Both the position numbers and the translations under genes were made by a program. From the NCBI GenBank assembly GCA_041164265.1, contig JBEAPR010000081.1, positions 1-64,000 of the forward strand: a DNA stretch of 64,000 bases. The letters are read 5' to 3'. The notes beneath the pieces are model-generated. The model had not been told where the DNA came from. It did not search any database and saw only the letters and a program-made list of their open reading frames with translations. Source of the DNA: CALAZP01 sp041164265. Its GTDB lineage: Bacteria; Bacteroidota; Bacteroidia; Chitinophagales; Saprospiraceae. Below, piece after piece: positions 60,740-64,000 of the stretch; within the stretch, counting starts at the first letter, position 1; every line of letters begins with the position of its first letter.

Positions 60740-63700
60740 TTATAAATCAAATATAGCTCCTACATAAATCCTTCTTGGCAAGCTAAAAAAGTCTGGATTT
60801 AATAAGGACCATTGGAAAGATGCTAAATACGCCTCAACTTCCCTGTCCGAATTATTTATATTTTCCAATTTGTCAAGACCATTGGACGAAACCAAAAACC
60901 CATCATCCGTCGGAGAACCCGAAGCTGGATATACATTAATAACATTTTTTCTATCCAACAAATTGGAAACTCTGGCATAAATATTGACTGCCCATCCTTC
61001 TTTGAGTTGTATGGCCTTATCCACCCTGAGGTTTAAGGTCAAATTCCAAGGTTTTCTAGAGCCATTGATTGATCCTGCCGTAGTGGCTCCACCTAATTCT
61101 AAAGGTGTAACTTGAGCCGTGTAAGGCCTTCCTGAAACTAGAATTCCTTGAAGGTTTACTCCAAAATTGGCTAACAACTCCTTATCTCCAATTCTTGGAC
61201 CTGAGTAATTCCTGCCACTACCATACCGATAATCAACATTAGCAACAATTCTATGCCTTTCATCAAAATTTAACGGAAATAAAGTCCTCAAATTCCCCCT
61301 AGAAGTTAACCCCCTTTGGGAATTAGCATTGGATCCCGTACCATCTGCAAATTGTAAGGTATAATTCGCTTGTACTGAAACATTACCAGTTCTCCTTAAA
61401 TCGTATTGAAAAGAAAAACCTTTCACAGTACCGAAATCTAAATTATCATATGTAGTATATTGATTGACTATCGGAACTGGAAAAAAGGTCCTTACCTGAA
61501 TCATGTCCCTCATTTCCTTATAGTATGCCGCAATTTTAAGGGCCGATGATAAGGATAACCTTTGTTGGAAACCAACCTCGTAATCAATAGTACGCTCTGG
61601 CTTTAAGTTAGGGTTGTTTTTAATATTACCGGCTTCGTCAGTAAAATAAAAATAATCCCTCGCTGTTGCCAATGTATTTGAAGCTGGCCTCTGAACCAAA
61701 ATATCATAATGAGCAAAAAAATTAGCTACATCAGAAATTGGAAAGGAAAAAGCCAATCTTGGCATCCAATTAATTTGAGCTTCATAATCTTCAAAGGATA
61801 CAGACGGGTCAAAATCTTTACTCTTGATGAAATTAGGATTGTCCTGAACCCGATCGTCTTGGTATCTTGGAAAAACTAATCCACCGGAAAATAAATTCGT
61901 TGGACTATTAACTGGTGTTCCATTAGCGGCATACCATTGATCCTGGTCTCTATAAGCTGTAACATTGTTGCCAGCTTCATCTAAATAAACTTTATACTCA
62001 TCTCCAATATTTCCAGGTCTTGTACCTCCAAATCTTTCGTGAAACTCCCCAGCTCCCATGATTTGATATAACGAATAATTATCTTTCAATACTCTCGTAT
62101 TGGCATCGTAACGATCAACCCTTAACCCCAGCCTAAAAATGATATCCCGGAACGTAAATTTATCTTGTAAATACAAGGCTTGATAAATGGGCCTGTTGGG
62201 CGCAACAGGAAAAGTTCTTACGCCATCAGCATCCACCGCTGAAAAAAAATCTTCAAACTGCCCATCAAAATAGCCTCCCAAATAATCATGGCCAAAATAA
62301 CCCAAAACTCCTTGGTCGTTTAATTCTTTTGCAGAAAACATGGATAATTCCATAGCCTCTGGACTCAAGCCATCTATATTAACATATTGATCCAAAGACT
62401 GGCCCGTAACCTCCCTAATAGATTTATAAAACTTGTTATCACCAGAAGTCACAATATCTAAACCCAATAAAGGAGTATTGGCGAATGTTCCAATATCTAC
62501 AAAACCAACAGTATCAGGATTAGCTGCTATTCCCTGTATGTGATTGTTAGCTTGCTGCCTGGCAATATCCCATAAAGATCTGGGAGCTACATTATAGCTT
62601 CTATCTATTCTTTGCTCATACCAAAATCCAACCTGAATATTATGCCTTCCAAAATCAGATTTTTGTGGCACCCAATCAAAATTTAAAGCCCCACTTAAGG
62701 TATAGGTATTGTTTTCCGTCTGCGAATACAAATTATAAACTGTACCCACATTAGAATGAAATCCCCAAGAATTAGTAAAAATTCCAGAAATGGTTCCATT
62801 GGGTGCATAAAAATTATCCCTTGACAATAAACTTCCTGTACCAGCTAAATTGGTAATTAAATAATCTGTAACACTGCCATTCAATCCTTCTTCAAAATTA
62901 ATTTCCATGGCTTTATTATAGTTAGCCAATACAGGATTTCTGTCTCCAGGTGTATAACTGCGCAACACTTGGCGATAATCTGTATGAATCAATTCTAAAA
63001 GTTGTGTTTCAGGATTAAATACTTGAACAAAAGTAGGAATCCAATTAATATCAAAATTCCCAACATAACCATAATCGAAATAATTAGAGCCATGCCTTGG
63101 ATCCGAAATCTCTCCCATGGTTCTCTCCGCTCCAGCTTGTAAAACATAGGAAACATTTCTGAAAGGACCTTTGCCTTGCGTTTTATTGAACCGATGCCTA
63201 AATCTAAAATTTGCTCGATATGAAGTATTATAACTATAAGGATTGTTATGACTATTTAACACCCTCCAACCTCCAGGAGTGAATTGGTTTTTAGAATTTC
63301 TATATGCTCCAGTAATTGAAACGTCAATTTGTTCGGAAATTCTTGCATCAATTTTTGCTGTAATATCAGCTCTTTCAGAACGCTCAAAAGGCTTGTAAGA
63401 TAAAATATCAACATCTTCTCCCTTTAAAAAATCAGCAGCGACGTATGGACTTCCTCTTCTGGTCAAGATAGGATTGTTCTCCAGTTCAAGTAATCGATCT
63501 TCCCTGATTCTAAAAATATCAGTGGCAGGTGGATCATCATCGCCTAACTGACTATATCTTCCTGCAATTCTAAAACCAATAAGGGAGTTACCATTGCTTT
63601 TTTTCAAAATAGGTCCACTGAGATTGAATCCTACCAAATTGTTATCATAGGCATCAAAAGGGCTGGAAGACTCCACCTCAACACTTCCTGAAAACGAAGA

Positions 63701-64000
63701 TGAAGGCCCCTTCGTAGTGATAGAAATAATCCCTCCTGTAACATCTCCATATTGAGCCTCAATTCCACCAGTTATAACTTGCATTTGGTCAATTTCAGAT
63801 TCAGGAATCAGTGATCCTCTCACTCTTATTCCATCAACGTAATAATCTGTGGCATTAGATCTCGACCCTCTTACATTTAGTGCTTCTCCTTCGTCAGAAG
63901 AAGCAAGGCCAGCGGAAGTTGCTGCTAAAGCATTAATATTACGAGTAGGTAAGGTCCTAATCTGTTCTCCTGTCAAAACAGATCCCGAAGTTGTATTATC
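60740..64000 (-). CDS. TonB-dependent outer-membrane receptor (5' end missing)
   Basis: 1086 residues are visible, and the frame stays open to the window edge, so the N-terminus (signal, carboxypeptidase-like domain and TonB box) is outside. The plug domain is present: LPTRNINALAATSAGL, ALNVRGSRSNATDYYVDGIRV, DQMQVITGGIEAQYGDVTGG. The barrel follows, with LKPERTIDYEVGFQQRLS and NVDYRYGSGRNYSGP. The family imports oligosaccharides, peptides or siderophores with TonB energy. A SusC role is possible, but no SusD-like gene follows. The next gene is the secreted 1323-residue protein, 16 bases away. Confidence 0.9.
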   Translation of the reverse strand, partial: DNTTSGSVLTGEQIRTLPTRNINALAATSAGLASSDEGEALNVRGSRSNATDYYVDGIRVRGSLIPESEIDQMQVITGGIEAQYGDVTGGIISITTKGPSSSFSGSVEVESSSPFDAYDNNLVGFNLSGPILKKSNGNSLIGFRIAGRYSQLGDDDPPATDIFRIREDRLLELENNPILTRRGSPYVAADFLKGEDVDILSYKPFERSERADITAKIDARISEQIDVSITGAYRNSKNQFTPGGWRVLNSHNNPYSYNTSYRANFRFRHRFNKTQGKGPFRNVSYVLQAGAERTMGEISDPRHGSNYFDYGYVGNFDINWIPTFVQVFNPETQLLELIHTDYRQVLRSYTPGDRNPVLANYNKAMEINFEEGLNGSVTDYLITNLAGTGSLLSRDNFYAPNGTISGIFTNSWGFHSNVGTVYNLYSQTENNTYTLSGALNFDWVPQKSDFGRHNIQVGFWYEQRIDRSYNVAPRSLWDIARQQANNHIQGIAANPDTVGFVDIGTFANTPLLGLDIVTSGDNKFYKSIREVTGQSLDQYVNIDGLSPEAMELSMFSAKELNDQGVLGYFGHDYLGGYFDGQFEDFFSAVDADGVRTFPVAPNRPIYQALYLQDKFTFRDIIFRLGLRVDRYDANTRVLKDNYSLYQIMGAGEFHERFGGTRPGNIGDEYKVYLDEAGNNVTAYRDQDQWYAANGTPVNSPTNLFSGGLVFPRYQDDRVQDNPNFIKSKDFDPSVSFEDYEAQINWMPRLAFSFPISDVANFFAHYDILVQRPASNTLATARDYFYFTDEAGNIKNNPNLKPERTIDYEVGFQQRLSLSSALKIAAYYKEMRDMIQVRTFFPVPIVNQYTTYDNLDFGTVKGFSFQYDLRRTGNVSVQANYTLQFADGTGSNANSQRGLTSRGNLRTLFPLNFDERHRIVANVDYRYGSGRNYSGPRIGDKELLANFGVNLQGILVSGRPYTAQVTPLELGGATTAGSINGSRKPWNLTLNLRVDKAIQLKEGWAVNIYARVSNLLDRKNVINVYPASGSPTDDGFLVSSNGLDKLENINNSDREVEAYLASFQWSLLNPDFFSLPRRIYVGAIFDL

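Noticed and set aside
1..64000. CRISPR arrays, tRNA or rRNA genes, insertion sequences, phage genes
   Set aside because: No repeated spacer pattern, cloverleaf-like intergenic segment, transposase or integrase was found. Gaps between genes are too short for most of these.

Overview
The window is AT-rich DNA from a member of the Bacteroidota. The evidence is the gene content: SprA, a GldB-like lipoprotein, PorV/PorQ-family and PorT-like barrels, a C25 peptidase with a type IX secretion (T9SS) sorting tail, a TonB-dependent receptor, an UpxY-type NusG paralogue, an RprXY-like two-component system, and matches to the Bacteroidota -7 promoter box (TAnnTTTG). A non-Bacteroides lineage such as the Saprospiria or relatives is likely, but this is inference. 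I see no tRNA, rRNA, CRISPR array, insertion sequence or phage gene, and no gene-free stretch longer than 300 bases.

Positions 1-17013 (+ strand) are the 3' part of an exopolysaccharide/O-antigen locus that begins before the window. It holds nucleotide-sugar genes (WbpD-like acetyltransferase, UDP-sugar 6-dehydrogenase, UDP-glucuronate-type epimerase, ManC), an UpxY-like antiterminator, a CpsB-type PHP phosphatase paired with a Wzc-like tyrosine kinase, a Wza-like export lipoprotein, seven glycosyltransferases, a WcaF-like acyltransferase and a Wzy/WaaL-like polymerase/ligase. The genes are tightly packed or overlapping, and most lack ATG starts. No Wzx flippase is visible. The product is probably an acidic, mannose- or fucose-derived polysaccharide.

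Positions 17006-27409 (- strand) hold a secreted PorU2-like gingipain-family protein. It is followed, reading leftward from 27409, by a likely operon: O-antigen-ligase-like protein, rhomboid protease, OmpR-type regulator, HAMP histidine kinase, SulP transporter and a small basic protein.

Positions 27483-31314 (+) are a translation block, pheS-hisS-gatA. Positions 31337-38023 hold TatA, an IPNS-like 2-oxoglutarate oxygenase, GldB, a divergent beta-barrel protein, an unlisted 39-residue membrane protein, PyrD, and an RprXY-like two-component system ending in a clear terminator. That system lies just downstream of sprA (38099-45418), which follows ruvA.

Positions 46122-51649 (+) hold purD and three periplasmic folding factors (two parvulin isomerases flanking a lipoprotein). 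Positions 51697-55521 hold a POT peptide transporter, a DUF3108 protein, ruvC, and greA coupled to a HIT hydrolase.

Positions 55679-64000 (-) look like an operon: a TonB-dependent receptor (cut by the window end), a 1323-residue secreted protein and a PorV/PorQ-family barrel. The T9SS components (SprA, PorV-like, PorU2-like, possibly PorT) and cargo are scattered. Together with RprXY next to sprA they suggest an active outer-membrane secretion and surface programme beside the polysaccharide locus.
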